A DNA stretch of 64,000 nt from Hemileia vastatrix (GCA_030280995.1 JASXTE010000011.1:372001-436000); one strand, 5' to 3'; numbered from the stretch's first letter, positions 22,437 through 35,292 are shown. The notes: generated from the letters alone by a model not told the origin. Program-made: numbers and translations.

Positions 22437-23784
22437 TTCGTTTAAAAATGTTGGGAAGTGGTTGGAAAGCTGTTGGGAAGCTGTTGGGAATTCATTGTGA
22501 AACCAGATTTAAATCAATTGGACAAAGATTTGGTAATTGGTTAGACCTAGGTTCAACCCAACTCAATCACAGGTCTCTTGGAGCTTGGTGATTATTTTGA
22601 TCTTCAGCTGAGCACAGATTGAGCAAAGCTTGAACATATCAATTAACATATCATAATATTCACTTTCCATCTTGTGGAAAGTAAAATTTGATATTCGGTC
22701 TAAAAAAATCTACAGATATTTTCTTTTCAAGTTGGTAACAGAAGGTTAAACTGTAGTATCTCAATTATTACATTAGAACACATAGATATTTGATAAAACA
22801 TACAATTCAAATCAATTTTAATATTATTGAGATCACCATAAGTGTCTGTCCAGAGACTTACAAAAAGTACGTTAGTATCAAGACATCATTCTAGGTAGTA
22901 GTTTCAATTTGGATTTTGGACTGCCATCTAAAGCACTTTAATATTAGACAGAAACATAAATAAGTGTAATAAGAGTGAAATTATACTATTTTGTGATTAT
23001 AATGTAACAATAAAGCACATTTTTATAAAGAAAATTTTTCTTCTTCCACAAACCCAAATTTACTCTATAGGCTCAAGATTTATTTTTAAGCCATATTATT
23101 TATTTCAGTTATCATTCATTTACTTCCAATTTATTTTAAAAAGATAATAATAATACATGTGATAGAATTATGATCTAAGCATAGCATATTCTAAACAGTT
23201 ATTTTGTTGTTTTATTCAAAAATAAATATTCATTTTTTGGTTCAATTTATCCTTTTAACAACCACTATCTTCAGATAATATTCTTAATTAATATGTCATG
23301 TCTCAGATGTGTTGGACAGTTCTCAATAACAATAGATCAAATTTAAATGAATGTAATTTCAAGATTTAAAATCACCAACCCCCATGATTTTACAGCAAGG
23401 CCATTTGAATGTTCATATTTTTGGACTATTTGAAGAAAGAAAACCAACCCTTGTCAGTAATCTTTCTCAAATGCAGAGTCATCACATTGGACCACTATTG
23501 GGTGACATTGGTTCTGGATCTCACCATTTAAACCAAAGAAGTGCCTTGAATCCTATGTAGCCATTCTATTTTCATGCTTATTTGGTTCCAGTTTTTGGTA
23601 ATCAGTATCAACTTTGGGGATGCCTTTTTTCTTTAAGTACACTAATAAGTCTTGCTAAAGAAGAATTTTCTTCTGCTCAAACCGATTTATGTCTGATTCT
23701 GAACTACGACTCCACTATCTTTTTTAATATCCTGCATGTAATTTTTGAAGGCTCTTTCCAAATATCTCAGAGTACTTAAGATTG
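22437..23784. other. Subterminal repeats and decayed sequence before the helicase gene
   Basis: It starts with four GTTGGGAAG-like units. From about 23380 the base composition becomes more coding-like, and a 65-codon open piece (23582-23779) leads toward the helicase frame. It may be the decayed N-terminal part of that gene, but I recognise no domain. Confidence 0.35.
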
Positions 23785-25559
23785 GAAAGCTGATCAACTT
23801 ATCCAAGGAATCAAAACAGTTCTAAAAACACATCAACTTAAAGCAATAAATTTTATGATTGACAATGAAAAAATGTTAAAGGAAAAGTTGGATATCATGT
23901 GGAGGCACCAGGACAACCATTGGCCTAGAACTAGATTTAATGACTATAAAGATCAGTTTCCTAACAATCAATTAACCCCTGAAGGAAACAGGTCAATACT
24001 CGCTGATGATATGGGTTTGGGAAAGACGCTTTCAACTCTTTCTCTTATAAGTGCAACTCAAAGTGAAGCAAGACAATTCCAGGTATTTAAAAATGAAGAA
24101 GGTATTAATTGGAGTTCAGCAACACTGATTATATGCCCACTGGCAACACTATCAAATTGGATCAATGAAATAAGTGTGCACTTTGAAGATAATGCACTTC
24201 CTTTCAAGGTTCTTTATGGGAAGTATTGTCAAAATACTAATTTCAATGAGCTACAGGACACTTCTATTATTTTAAAAACCTATGAAACAGCTAGCCCAAC
24301 AATGTCGAAAAATCAAAGCCAAAAAAAGATACCGGTGGCTCAAAAGCTCTTTTGGTATAGAGTTGTTTTAGATGAAGCTCAGTTAGTGCCCATTTCTATA
24401 TCTAAAACTTAAAACTTAATTTTTATAATTAATATTTATAAATATTCTTTTAGTTTCATTAAAAATCCTTACTCGCAGAGGGCTCAAACAATATTTGACT
24501 TGGAATCCCAACACCGACTATGCTTGACTAGAACTCCACTTCAGAACAGGCCCACTGACCTTCAAAGTCTCATATTTTTTCTTAGAAGTGAAAAGTGGCA
24601 AGAAGACTGGTTATGGTAGAATTTCCTTTTTTCAGGTTTGCAAAAAGGAAAGGCTAATTCTATAAAATCAATCAATCACTTAATGAAAGTCATAAGCCTA
24701 CATAGAACAAAAGATGCAATTTTGTCTCTTCCAAAAAAGATTCAAAGGGGAATATAAGTTCAATTAGCAGAACCATGGAGGTCTAAACTTGATTTTCTTC
24801 AAGAAGGATTCACTGAGCGATATGGGCCGTCCAGAAGCACTGACCTCCCTTGGGACTCATCTGAGTTTCTTCGAGAGCTGATGATTTTAAGAAATTCTGC
24901 AACAATCCAATCTATGAAAATCTGGATGAAACTCCAATTTTTGATTTCACTTGGCAGCATTCTGAAAAGATTTTTAATCTTATATGCCACTTGAAAAACT
25001 TTTTTTCTGGTGAAAGGGGTATAAATTTTCTGGAAGCTGTTATATTCTCCAACTTTGCAGACTTTTTGCAGATGTTAGTGATTCTATAATCAATTTTTTT
25101 ACAAAACTGTGTTGGCTTATTAAAAACAATTTTCTAATATTTCAAAATAGAATAAAAATGGCTCTAGATGACCACAATATTAGGTATACCCAGCTTATGG
25201 GTGAGCTCAGCAGGGCAAAGCAAGACAAACGTATGCATGAATTCCATTTAAATAAAAATTGCCAAGTTTTGGTTTGAACAATTCAGGCTGCAGGAGTGGG
25301 TATAGATCTCAAGTGTGCTAAAAATGTATATATAATGGTGAGGTCAATGTCTTATATCTCATATTAATAACAAAAATATTAAATTCTTATATGTTCAATT
25401 TTGAAATAGGAGCCGAATTGGAATCCAGAAGTTGAGCAGCAGGCTGTTGATCAGCTGTATAGAATGGGGCAGCAAAATGAAGTAAATGTTTTTAATTTTT
25501 TTGTGCATCAAAGTATAGAATTCAGCATGTATAAGATTAAAAAGAAAAAATGGAGCTAA
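23785..25559 (+). pseudogene. SNF2/Rad5-Rad16-like DNA helicase, decayed
   Basis: An SF2 ATPase of the SNF2 family, which in cells remodels chromatin or acts in DNA repair. Visible in order: LKTHQLKAINFMI; motif I ADDMGLGKT (near 24003); TLIICPLATLSNW; VVLDEAQ at the end of the first open piece; CLTRTPLQNRPTDLQSL (motif III); in the C-terminal half GVGIDLKCAKNVYIM, then EPNWNPEVEQQAVDQLYRMGQ (motifs V-VI). Two introns fit. The first, 24382-24453 (GTTAGT to TTTTAG), turns DEAQ into the expected DEAH box. The second, 25338-25409 (GTGAGG to AAATAG), joins IM to EPNW. Stops at 24617-24619 and about 24755 show decay. It lies in the same decayed block as a transposase and may be element cargo or a host gene fragment. 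Confidence 0.8.
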
Positions 25560-26172
25560 CAATGTGAGCCAAATTAAAATTCTATAAATTTTAATAATAA
25601 TATAAATTGTTAAAATTATGTTTTTGTTTTCAAGGCTAAGTGTCCCAAACAGTAGAAATGAGGAGTATGAGTGTGAAAACCTATTATTAAGGGAGTTTTT
25701 CAATCAATCACATTAGAGGAAGCAAGAATTTCAAGGAGAGCAGGTAAATTTATGGGATTTTGAGGATTTAAAAGTCTGAGTTGTTAAGGATTTAAAGATG
25801 TAAGATATAAGAGAGAATAACAGTCATTTGGCAAACCCAGGGGGACATGAGAAGGATTAAGGTTAGGTGATAATGTAGAAACAAAACTGATTATTTTGTA
25901 CAAGGCCAAGTCCTTTAGCACACTTCCAGAGTAGGTCGAAGTATTTCAAATATCAAAGTGTTGTTGGTCAAGATATTGTGCAACTTTAGAAAAATCTTCA
26001 GACCTCCATTGCATTAAGATACGTCTTAAAGATCCATCATTATCAATTTAAGTGTCTGAACAACACTTGATGTTTGTGAAAAGGTTGTGATAAGTTTCAC
26101 AATGTGGAAGTTGTTTGAGAAGTTTAATTCGGTTAACTGAATTCTAAGAATATTTGTTTTTTGAAATAAAGG
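25560..26172. other. No clear gene; possible end of the minus-strand gene
   Basis: No ORF of note on the plus strand. On the minus strand fragments such as RRILMQWRSEDFSKVAQYLDQQ can be read with stops in between. They may be a decayed later exon of the ORF at 26173-26826. Confidence 0.3.
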
Positions 26173-26826
26173 TCATAAATAAAAATGGTAGAAAAAAAAA
26201 GGATTTTCATACTTTTTTTTTATTCTATATTTATGCTTTCTCACTTCAATTATTTCTTGAGAGCTATCAGAATCCTTCCCAAGTCTTAATTTATCAGAAT
26301 GACCTAAAAACCAACGGTGAAGAACTCCCATTTTATTTGAGAAGCTAATTTGAGTTGAGTCAATTGGATATGCAATCAAATTATTGATTTTTAAGGCATT
26401 TTCCCAGTGCCTAATGAGAATATTTGCCAAGACCTTGTTCCATTTGTCAAACCAATCTAGGTTCCAAGTGAAAGTTGAACCTGGGAAACTGCACATGGGA
26501 AGGTGGTCAATAAAAGATTCACGGAAAATTGGTGGAAACTTTTCCAAAACAGCTGAATTTGATTCTGGATGAGGTAGTTCAAAGGCAATGTTGCAAGAAT
26601 TCATGTCAAATGATGAAAATCTGTCTAATTGCTCTTCAGTAGGGTTTTGTTTCCATCCATTTGATTCTGGTGACATATCTAAAAGTGAATAACAAAAATT
26701 GTGTATAGATCTACAAAAGTGAGAATTGAATGGAGGCAAAGTCTTATTAAAAGTTCTATTAAGTGTTTGTGTGTTTTTGGGAAGGTTTCCATGAGGAAAG
26801 TAAGAGCTACTAGGGTTCCTAAACAA
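26173..26826 (-). pseudogene. Unknown 217-codon ORF in the DNA-transposon region
   Basis: I do not recognise this protein. The open frame has no ATG at its upstream end (it begins at TTG), so it is an inner exon or a decayed gene. The middle part reads like a folded conserved domain rich in aromatic residues (FPPIFRESFIDHLPMC, then TFTWNLDWFDKWNKVLANI and LIRHWENAL). It ends in low-complexity K/F sequence that looks like read-through into an intron or flank. Lying between the helicase and the transposase on the opposite strand, it may be a second gene of the same DNA transposon. No catalytic motif is evident. Confidence 0.45.
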
Positions 26827-27894
26827 TTAGATTGAGAAAGCTTTCAATAAAATTAAACAAGGAGGAAGGATAAATTGTGGAGCTTCAAAACTTTATGATC
26901 AAAGTTGATTTAAGGAGAAGTATCACAAAAATTAAGAATAAGAAATATTTCAATTTTATGGCATTATAATATGCATAATTTATACTTTTATATGCAATTT
27001 GAACTCAAAAGGAATGGTACAAAAGGAAGATAATGATTATGTGATAAAAATGGACTCATTTGAGAAAAGGATTTTTTTTCTTTTCAAAAAATTTTTCCAT
27101 AAAAATAATTTGATAAATGTGAGGCTATGTTCAATTTTTGATTACCAAAAAGTTATTTTTGTTCCAATTTAATAGTAATATATATTCCATTGAGTAATTT
27201 TTTTTCAACCTGAATAAATAGACTAGAGTGTCACTTCTTCACATTTATGTATGAAAATTTATACAATGTTTCAGATTTTTTGTAATGCTTTAAAGTTTAC
27301 ACTTTTGTAGCATCTAATATTTGAGTATTTTTGATTATTTCTTTATGGAAAATTCTACCTAGTACAGACCAATTTTCAAAGTAAAGGAAATATGTTTGTG
27401 ATTGTTTTTTACAAAATATTAACCTTATTTTTGGGTTTAACTTTTATTTTTGGGGTAATTTTTTAAATAATTATGTTAGAAATATGGATTACTTTCTTAT
27501 AGTCCATAACTAAGAATTTTTACTAAAATCAAATAATTATAGGGTAGTTAGATATAACTCAGAAGGCATTTGATAGAAAAATAATAAAGATACTTGTGTG
27601 TACAATAAAAATTTTTCTATGATAGAAAATATTCTGATAAACATGCATGCATTGTTGTACAAATGCAGAGAGTATAGAGAATACAAATAAAGTAGACTGC
27701 ATAGCTTTTAATTAATAAATAATTTATCTGATTAAAAAGTGAACATTTAAACTTAAATAATTTCAACGCATATTCCATCATATTCTTTTGATAAAAAAAT
27801 CTAGCTTATATTAGATAGTACCTTGCAAAAAAATGAATACCTTCAATTGGTAACTTCCAACAGCTAACTTATTCCTACATTTATCACAATTACA
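26827..27894. other. AT-rich spacer without recognisable genes
   Basis: About 1.1 kb of AT-rich sequence between the minus-strand ORF and the transposase. I see no open frame above 60 codons, repeat or motif. Confidence 0.5.
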
Positions 27895-29821
27895 ATGCCT
27901 TTATTTTTTCATGTATGTCAATGTCAAGAGCTTGGATGTGTCAATAGAAAGTATCAAATTTCTCCTGGGTCCTTTGAAGTTGGTATGGCTTTCAAAAGCT
28001 CAAATTCTTATGAAAAACATCAAGAGGAAAGAAATAGGAAGGCCCAGATGGTTATTTCTTCCAACAGTCCACTTAACATTGGAATTTCCAGCTCCACAGA
28101 AACAGTAAGCTGTATATTTATAGTTCAAAGTGAGAATAAAAGTCTTTATGATGTTTCGATGATTTATTATATAGGGGTAGTTGCTTTTGGGGGCAGAAGT
28201 ATCTTAAACAGTCTCTAGAAACTCAAATCTTGGGGAACGGTATAGCCAAATAATTATGTGGCAGGCGGCAAAGCTTTCTCTGAATCATCATTTGAGCAAG
28301 GAAGGTTGTACTCAATTTTTGGATGAAGAAATTAAGAAGCTCAAACTTCTAGGTGATAGTGGAAGACTGGATTCTGATAGCATTGTCCGCCTGATCCCAC
28401 GCTCAATAGATACGGTTTTTAGTCGATTAAAGCTCAATCAATCATTTTTCACTGAAACATGCTGTCCTAAATGCTTTTCTCTTTATGAGTATAACTCTGA
28501 ATCTCAACCATCTATACTATTTTGCAATCAACCGTTTCTTTCATCATCAGAGGGCTATTTAGAAATGTTTGGAGCAGGAAAAATTGTAGTAAAATGTGAT
28601 GAAAGGCTGTATTTGATGAAGGAACATTGAGAACATGTAAAATACTTATCTATTAAAACATTTCATCACCATTCTTTTATCAACTGGCTAAAGGAAAAGA
28701 TCAAACTGTTCAAATTTGAGCTTCTGATTGATAATGAACCGCTGTGCAGACGATGTAGAGTGTGATTTTATGAAGGGTGTTTGTGATGGTTCAATTTGGA
28801 AAAACTTTCCCATTATCACTCCAGTTCTGGGTGGAAAAGATGATGAATATACAAAAAACTTCAGGCAACTAAATGTTTACTTTATATGTTGACTGGTTCA
28901 GGCCTGGTGGTAATAGGATTGGAGTTCATCAGAAGTCTGTAGGAAATATTATGATGGTGTGTATGAACCTACCTCAAGAAGATAGATACTAAATGGAAAA
29001 TCTTTTTTGTATGCTATTATACCTGGACCAACAGAACCCACAAGTGAAAAGCTTAATCACCTTCTAAATACCCTGGTTAATGATCTACAAACTCTATGGG
29101 ATGGTATATTGATTGAAAAGACGCATCTTTATCCAGGAGGCCAAAAATTAAGAGTTTCATTGTTCTCTTTGATAGGTGACATTCCTGCAATACAAAAATT
29201 GGCTGGCTTTTTGAGTCACTGTGCAAGAATGTTCTGCTCTTTCTGTAATATCTCTAATGATGAAATTAGTGAAAAGAATGTGGGAAATTTTTCATTACAG
29301 AATCATGAGGAAAATATGTGCTGGGCAACCAAGTGGAAAAATTCTAAGTCACATTGGGAGCATGTATCAATTGTTCAGAATCATGGGGTACAATGGAGTG
29401 AGTTGAATAACCTTGAATATTGGCGTCCAACTGAATATTGCTCAATTTAGTTTATGCATTCACATATTCTTGGCAACCTAAAAGATCACAGTCTAAGCTA
29501 TTTTCAAATCGAAAATGCAGCAAAAGATCTAGAAAGAAAGCTGGAAAAGTATAAAAATTAGCATGTAAGAGAAGAAGATGAGAATTTCTTTTCTGATACT
29601 TCACTGCACAAACATTCTAAAAAATTTAGAAGTAGCTCAAGCACCAAAAATAATGATGATGATGATACAGAGCACACAAGACAGCACAAGCAGAAAAGAC
29701 TTATAAGTTCAAGACAGTCATCAAGTCATCATGGACTAGATAGTGAAGGATTGGTAACAAATTGATCAAGAAGCCAGAGTAGGTCATCCAGCTCCAAATT
29801 TATTCCTCCATATAGAAATTT
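27895..29821 (+). pseudogene. Tnp2-like (CACTA/CMC, Plavaka-type) transposase, decayed
   Basis: Fragments in order match the usual basidiomycete Tnp2-like transposase: a cysteine-bearing start (CQCQELGCVNRKYQISPGS), WQAAKLSLNHHLSKEG, the TCCPKCFSLYEY zinc motif, a decayed GVCDGSIWKNF region, AIIPGPTEPTSEKLNHLL, LVNDLQTLWDG, FLSHCARMFCSFCN and LNNLEYWRPTEYCS, then a serine- and lysine-rich tail. A likely intron is 28105-28174 (GTAAGC to ATATAG). Stops and frameshifts occur between about 28630 and 29006 and at 29448. The tail is cut at 29822, where the TGTCATGCTCC end of element C begins. The protein would cut and paste its own element; this copy cannot. Confidence 0.75.
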
Positions 29822-30665
29822 TGTCATGCTCCACGTGACACTTGAGGCAAAAGCAGCTCATTAAATCAATAATATTGAGTCTTAAATCTATACTCGAAGC
29901 GCAGAAAGCAATTCTCCATAGCAACTGCCATTTTCCTTTGTGTACTTACTACTTAACTGCGCTAGCCTAAACTCTAAATCTAAACTAGTCAATCGCACAA
30001 TAGGGTGCCTTAGTCTCCTTTTCAATAAGCGACGCACAGCGCTAGGTTCAAAGAAATAGTACAGTAGTAGTTTTTCGTTAAAGTTTTGTTAATTAATTAA
30101 AAAGGGGTAAATTAAGCATGGACAGATATTTAGCGAAGAGGGTCTAAGTGTATGTTAGTAATGGTCAATGGTATGGGAATGGTGCGATGGAAGGGAGGTC
30201 AATGCAAAGAGGAACAAAGGATATAAAAGGGTTGGGTATTTTTGTTCGATATTCCTTAAAATTAAATTATAAATTGTATTTACATTAATAGTGGTAAATC
30301 TTTAAAGTTAAAACATTGTTATTGTATCTTTCTTTCAATTTCTCAATATTCATTTCTAAATCCTAAATATTTGATTATTGAGTTTCCAACCCTTCGTGAG
30401 ATCTTAAGAATTCCTATTACCTTTGAAACTATTTTATAATTCTTCTCGAACGAATCTCGAACCTGTAGTGCTTACTTTGAGTGACCTTCGAATCAGTTCC
30501 TCGAATAATTCCTCTGTGCCTCGAAGAAGTTTCTAAATCTCTCATATCACTTTCAGGAACATCCTGGACCTTTTGCGTAGGTTGTCCGGTGACAGTATAA
30601 TTTAATTCTCCGTAGTTCTCATTCTTTGCACTACTATGTCCTTTTAGGTGTTTTAAAGTTTTAAA
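29822..30665 (+). other. C 5' LTR and leader (LTR end not fixed)
   Basis: The segment starts TGTCATGCTCCACGTGACAC, a plausible LTR start, directly after the transposase reading frame breaks off. A TATAAAAGGG sequence at about 30221-30230 could be the promoter. I could not fix the LTR end or a primer-binding site; one candidate end is TGACA at about 30586. There is no ORF on the plus strand. Confidence 0.5.
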
Positions 30666-31613
30666 ATGGCACCTGTTCAACCCACTCCTCCTCCGGGCGC
30701 TACTACTAGAGCTCGCGCTAGGGGCAGGCCAACAGCCACAAGGTTTGTTTCCCGCACTCACTCTTTGGAACCACTCGACCTTAGGGAACAGCAACATTCA
30801 GTTCAATCTGTAGAAGACATCCCACAAGATTTTGAGGATTCTAGTGATGAAGAAGAAGGAGAGGATACAATGCACAAAGCACCATCTGCCCCAGTCAATC
30901 ACCCTTCTGGTCAATCCTCAGAACCTGGACCATCTAACTCTCTGGAAGATTTCATGAGACTTTTCATGAAAACCCTTTCAAATCCAACGTCTTCAGAGGG
31001 ATCTAAGTTCAAAACTCCTTCTATGAAATCTCCTGACAAATTCGACGGAGATCACCCCGACAGATTGCGACCCTTCTTGCAAACCTGCAAGCTACTGTTC
31101 CATAATGACCCTCAAACCTTTAATAGCGACCGATCAAAAGTCGTTTACGCTTCTTCATTCCTAGCCGGGAAAGCAGCAAGATGGTTCGAACCTTATCTGC
31201 TCATGCTTTCTTTGACAGAAAGCCACTTACTTATCAATAATTGGGAAAAGTTCGAAGACCAACTTTTTACGTTGTTTGGAGACCCTAATGAAATGGACAA
31301 CACAGAAATTGAACTTGATTTCCTTTGCATGAGTGATAATGGTAAAGCCTCTGAATACATCTCAAACTTCAGAGCACTTCAGACTCGAGTAGGTTGGAAT
31401 GATGCTGCCCTTAAGTATCATTTCAAGAAAGGACTTCCTTCGAGGATTCTGGATCAATTAAATCTTCACAGTCAGAAGATGACTACTTTAACGGATTTAA
31501 TGGATCAAACCCTCGAACTTGATGGCGTTTATCAAGGACGACTTCAAAATCGTCAATATGCCAACAAATCTCAATGCCTAAATTTTAAATCGGGACCCTC
31601 TTCACACCCATGA
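30666..31613 (+). CDS. Element C Gag, N-terminal 315 residues
   Basis: Ty3/gypsy Gag: a disordered, arginine- and acid-rich first 110 residues, then the capsid-like region (KFDGDHPDRLRPFLQTCKLLF, AARWFEPYL, NNWEKFEDQLFTLFGDP, YISNFRALQTRVGW). The frame ends at TGA (31611-31613) in a CCATGACC context; the frame then continues open, so this is probably a CGA to TGA mutation. The zinc knuckle CMYCGGKHKLEDC follows at about 31770. The start ATG is the first in the frame after the leader. Confidence 0.8.
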   Translation: MAPVQPTPPPGATTRARARGRPTATRFVSRTHSLEPLDLREQQHSVQSVEDIPQDFEDSSDEEEGEDTMHKAPSAPVNHPSGQSSEPGPSNSLEDFMRLFMKTLSNPTSSEGSKFKTPSMKSPDKFDGDHPDRLRPFLQTCKLLFHNDPQTFNSDRSKVVYASSFLAGKAARWFEPYLLMLSLTESHLLINNWEKFEDQLFTLFGDPNEMDNTEIELDFLCMSDNGKASEYISNFRALQTRVGWNDAALKYHFKKGLPSRILDQLNLHSQKMTTLTDLMDQTLELDGVYQGRLQNRQYANKSQCLNFKSGPSSHP

Positions 31614-34600
31614 CCAAATCAATCCTCCTCGACTCAATCCAAACCCAATAAGGGAAAGGATAAACCACGACCAAAAGGCTTGACCCCAGGCAATATCAGA
31701 AAAGTACTGGAACCTAAAGGGGAACTTAAAGAAGCTGATAGGAAAAGACAAGCAGATAATGGGTTATGTATGTATTGTGGGGGTAAGCACAAGTTGGAAG
31801 ACTGTGTAAAGTTGAAGGAAAGAGAAGGTACTAGTTCGAAGTCAAAAAACTAGTAGATAGTTTACTTGTGTGCAAAGCAAACTATCTTATCTCTCCCAGT
31901 GCACAGAACCTCCATGTCTTAAGGACTGGAGTTGCCTTAAACCGCTTGAGATTCATTCTTTTTAAGGAGGATATTCCCTTCAGTTGTCTTATAGACTCTG
32001 GAGCTTCAATTTCTTTTTTTAGTTTATCTTTTTCTGAGAAGCTTCAACTAAAATTTACAGATATCAATTGAACTCCAATCTATTTGGTCGAATAAGAGGA
32101 ACCCAAATATTGGGTAAGTAAGAAAGTTTTATGGGTTTTCAACTTTCCGAACTTTCCCCCCTTCGAGTGGGAATTATCAGTCTTGGACGCCCCAAGGATG
32201 GACAATACCATTCTTGGCCATGACTTTTTAACGCATTGGAATCCCGAAATTGATTGGACTAAGGGATTGATCACCCTATGCTCTAAGTATATTTCTGATT
32301 CTTCAATGCAGGTCAATAGGTAGTTAAACAACCCACCTGACAACGTCCTGCTAGAGGACAAGTCTCTGCCAGATGACTTGCAAGCATCTGATCCTTCTCT
32401 AAATGAGCAATTGGCTAACCCTTCTAGCTCGATGACTTCACTCGAAGAGGATTTAAATTTCCTCGAAGTAATTGAATTCTGCTCTCTCAATACAGGTATC
32501 CCCTCGACAGATTCTCTCGAAGATGAAGAGGATGACCAAATCAATGTTGAAGCCATTAAATCAACTCTACCAGAAATCTACCACGATTTACTCGATGTTT
32601 TCTCAATCGGCAAGGCCGATAAGTTACCACCTCATCAACCCTACGACCATCAAATAGAGTTAATAGGCCCAGTACCTCCGGCAGGTCCTGTCTATTCTTT
32701 ATCAAAGGACGAATCTCAAGTTCTTCAAGACTACATTGCAGAGAATGTAGCCAAAGGTTTCATCAGAGCCAGTAAATCTCCAACTGGCTCCCCTGTCCTC
32801 TTTGTAAAAAAGAAGGGCGGTAGTCTTAGGTTGTGTGTTGACTATAGAAAGCTCAACACAGTCACGAAGAAGAATGCATATCCTGTTCCTCCTATGTCAT
32901 TACTTCTTACCCTTTTCAATGGTGCTAATTTCTTTTCTAAAATTGATCTTAGAGGCGCTTACAATCTGATTCGCATTGCAGAAGGTCATGAACCACTGAC
33001 TGAAATGCGCACTAGATTTGGTAGTTTTGAATATTTAGTTATGCCTTTTGGATTATGTAACGCACCTTCAACTTTTCAAACTTTTGTTAATGATATCTTT
33101 CAAGATGTTGTTGAACAATTTGTAGTCGTCATTTAGATGATATTTTAATATTCTCGAAAACGCTAGATGAACATATTCATCATGTTCGACAGGTCCTAAA
33201 TTGTCTTTGAGATCATGGTCTCTACGCCAAGCATAATAAATGTGAATTCCACCTCAAATCAATTGATTTTTTAAGTTTTACGTTGTCCACTGACGGTTTA
33301 GTCATGGATGATAAAAAAGTCCAGAAAATCCTAGAATGGCCTGAGCCCAAAAACATTAAATCGCTCCAAGGAATTTTGGGTTTTGCAAACTTCTATATAA
33401 GATTTATTAAAGATTACTCTAAAACTATTTCCAATCTTACTTCTCTTCTTAGAAAAGACATTCCTTTTGTTTTTACTTCTACAGCATGAAAGGAATTCGA
33501 AGCACTAAAAACAGCGTTCACCACAGCCCCAATTCTTCATCATTTTGATCCTTCTGCCTCGACAATAGTTGAGACAGATGCGAGCGATTATGCTATTGCA
33601 GGGGTCATCTCCCAATTAAATCCTGAAACAAATTTGTTTCATCCTGTTGCTTTTGAGTCACGCAAACTCCTAGCCGCAGAATTAAATTATGAAATTCATG
33701 ACAGAGAGCTTTTAGCTATTATCCATTGACTTAAAAAATGGTGTTCTTTTCTTCTCAGCCTAGATAGTCCTTTTCAAATCTTAACAGATCATAATGCTTT
33801 GAAATACTTCATGTCTTCTAAAGTGTTAACCAGGCATCAAGCCAGGTGGGCTGAATTTTTGTCTGAATTTTTTTTCTCTATTTCCTATCGCCCAGGAAAA
33901 AACTGCATTGTCCCAGATATCTTGTCACGTCGGGACGGTGTTTACCCACAGCGGGGGACACATTTGCTGACAAGAACCCAGCAAATGTGCAATCAATCTT
34001 CAACAAATCAATGTTAACGACTCATCAACTTAATTTGATGACAATTCAATCTTTTCAAAATCCACTATCCAACATCCTTGAAGCTCAGTCGAAGCACAAA
34101 TATTGTTTAGGGTTAAAAGACAAAATACTCTCGAAGCAAGGGGCCAAAAGATTTAGTATTGAATCAGGCCTATTAGTCCTTGAAGGTAGAGTAGTCATAC
34201 CCGACAACAATGAGATAAAATTATGGATTTTCAACAGTCGACATGATTCTCCATTAGCTGGTCATTTTGGGGTTGATAAAACATACCAGTTAATAGTGAG
34301 GGATTTCTTCTGGCCAGGTATGACCAGGGAAATCAAGGCCTATATAAAAACTTGTTATGAATGTAATAGGAATAAGGCTCCCCGTCACCGGAAGCATGGG
34401 TTGCTTCAACCACTTCCTATTCCCTCTAAACCTTGGGAATCTTTATTGATGGATTTAATTTCTCAACTTCCTTTTTATAATGATTTTGATGCTATATTAG
34501 TAATAGTTGATAGATTTTCAAAAATGTCTATTTTCATTAAAACCACTACTACTGCTACAGCAGAATATTTGTCAAAAGTGTTTCTAGAATATGTATTTTC

Positions 34601-35292
34601 TAAACACGGCTTACCAAATGATATTATTTCAGATAGAGGCTCATTGTTTGTATCCACATTCTGGACCCAACTGTGTCGACAACTCAATATCACAAAAAAC
34701 CTCTCCATGGCCTATCACCCTGAAACCGATGGTCAAACAGAAAGAGTTAACCAAATCCTCCAACAATATCTTTGAATGTATTTCAGTTACCAACAAGACA
34801 ATTGGACAACATGGTTACCATTGGCCGAATTTGCTTATAATAACTCGACTCATTCTTCGACACGACAATCTCCCTTCGAAACCATTTATGGACGACATCC
34901 TCGATTCAACTCAATCCATGTAGGAACTAATCATCCTGCGGAACATTATCCTTGAACTATATCACGACTTCAAGAAGAACTTAAAACAAATTTGGAATCA
35001 GCGATTCGAAGATACAAGGAACAGGCCGACAAACATCGACAATCTGCTCCTTCCTTTAAACCAGGCGACAAAGTATGGCTCGATGCACAAAACATTCGAA
35101 CAACATGACCATCAAAGAAACTGGCTGAAAAGCGCTTGGGACCATTTGAAATCAACTCTGAAGTCTCTAAAACTGCATTTCGACTCAAGTTACCTCCTAA
35201 ATGGCAGGTGATTCACCCTGTTTTCCATGTATCTCTCCTGGAACTGGCTCGAGAAATATACCCGGGCAAGAACCAACCCCCTCCGGAACCGG
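31614..35292 (+). pseudogene. Element C protease, RT, RNase H and integrase, decayed
   Basis: Continues Gag with the zinc knuckle (31767-31805), protease LIDSGAS (31987), RT (SLRLCVDYRKLNTVTKKNAYP; DLRGAYNLIRI; VMPFGLCNAPSTFQ), a frameshift at about 33133 that breaks the YLDD box, RNase H ([11 protein letters not shown]), the integrase zinc domain (HFGVDKT, CYECNRNK), the DDE core (LLMDLI; ISDRGS; TERVN) and the GPF/Y region (KRLGPFEI, VIHPVFHVSLLE). Stops at 33208, 33487, 33727, 34773, 34953 and 35106 are each one base from CGA or TGG. B1 interrupts it at 35293. Confidence 0.88.
35289..35292. repeat. Target site duplication CCGG, left copy (B1)
   Basis: CCGG precedes the B1 5' LTR and recurs after the 3' LTR at 48219-48222. 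Removing B1 and one copy restores the reading frame of C between the integrase tail and chromodomain. Four bases are certain; a fifth (A) is ambiguous with the LTR end. Confidence 0.85.
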
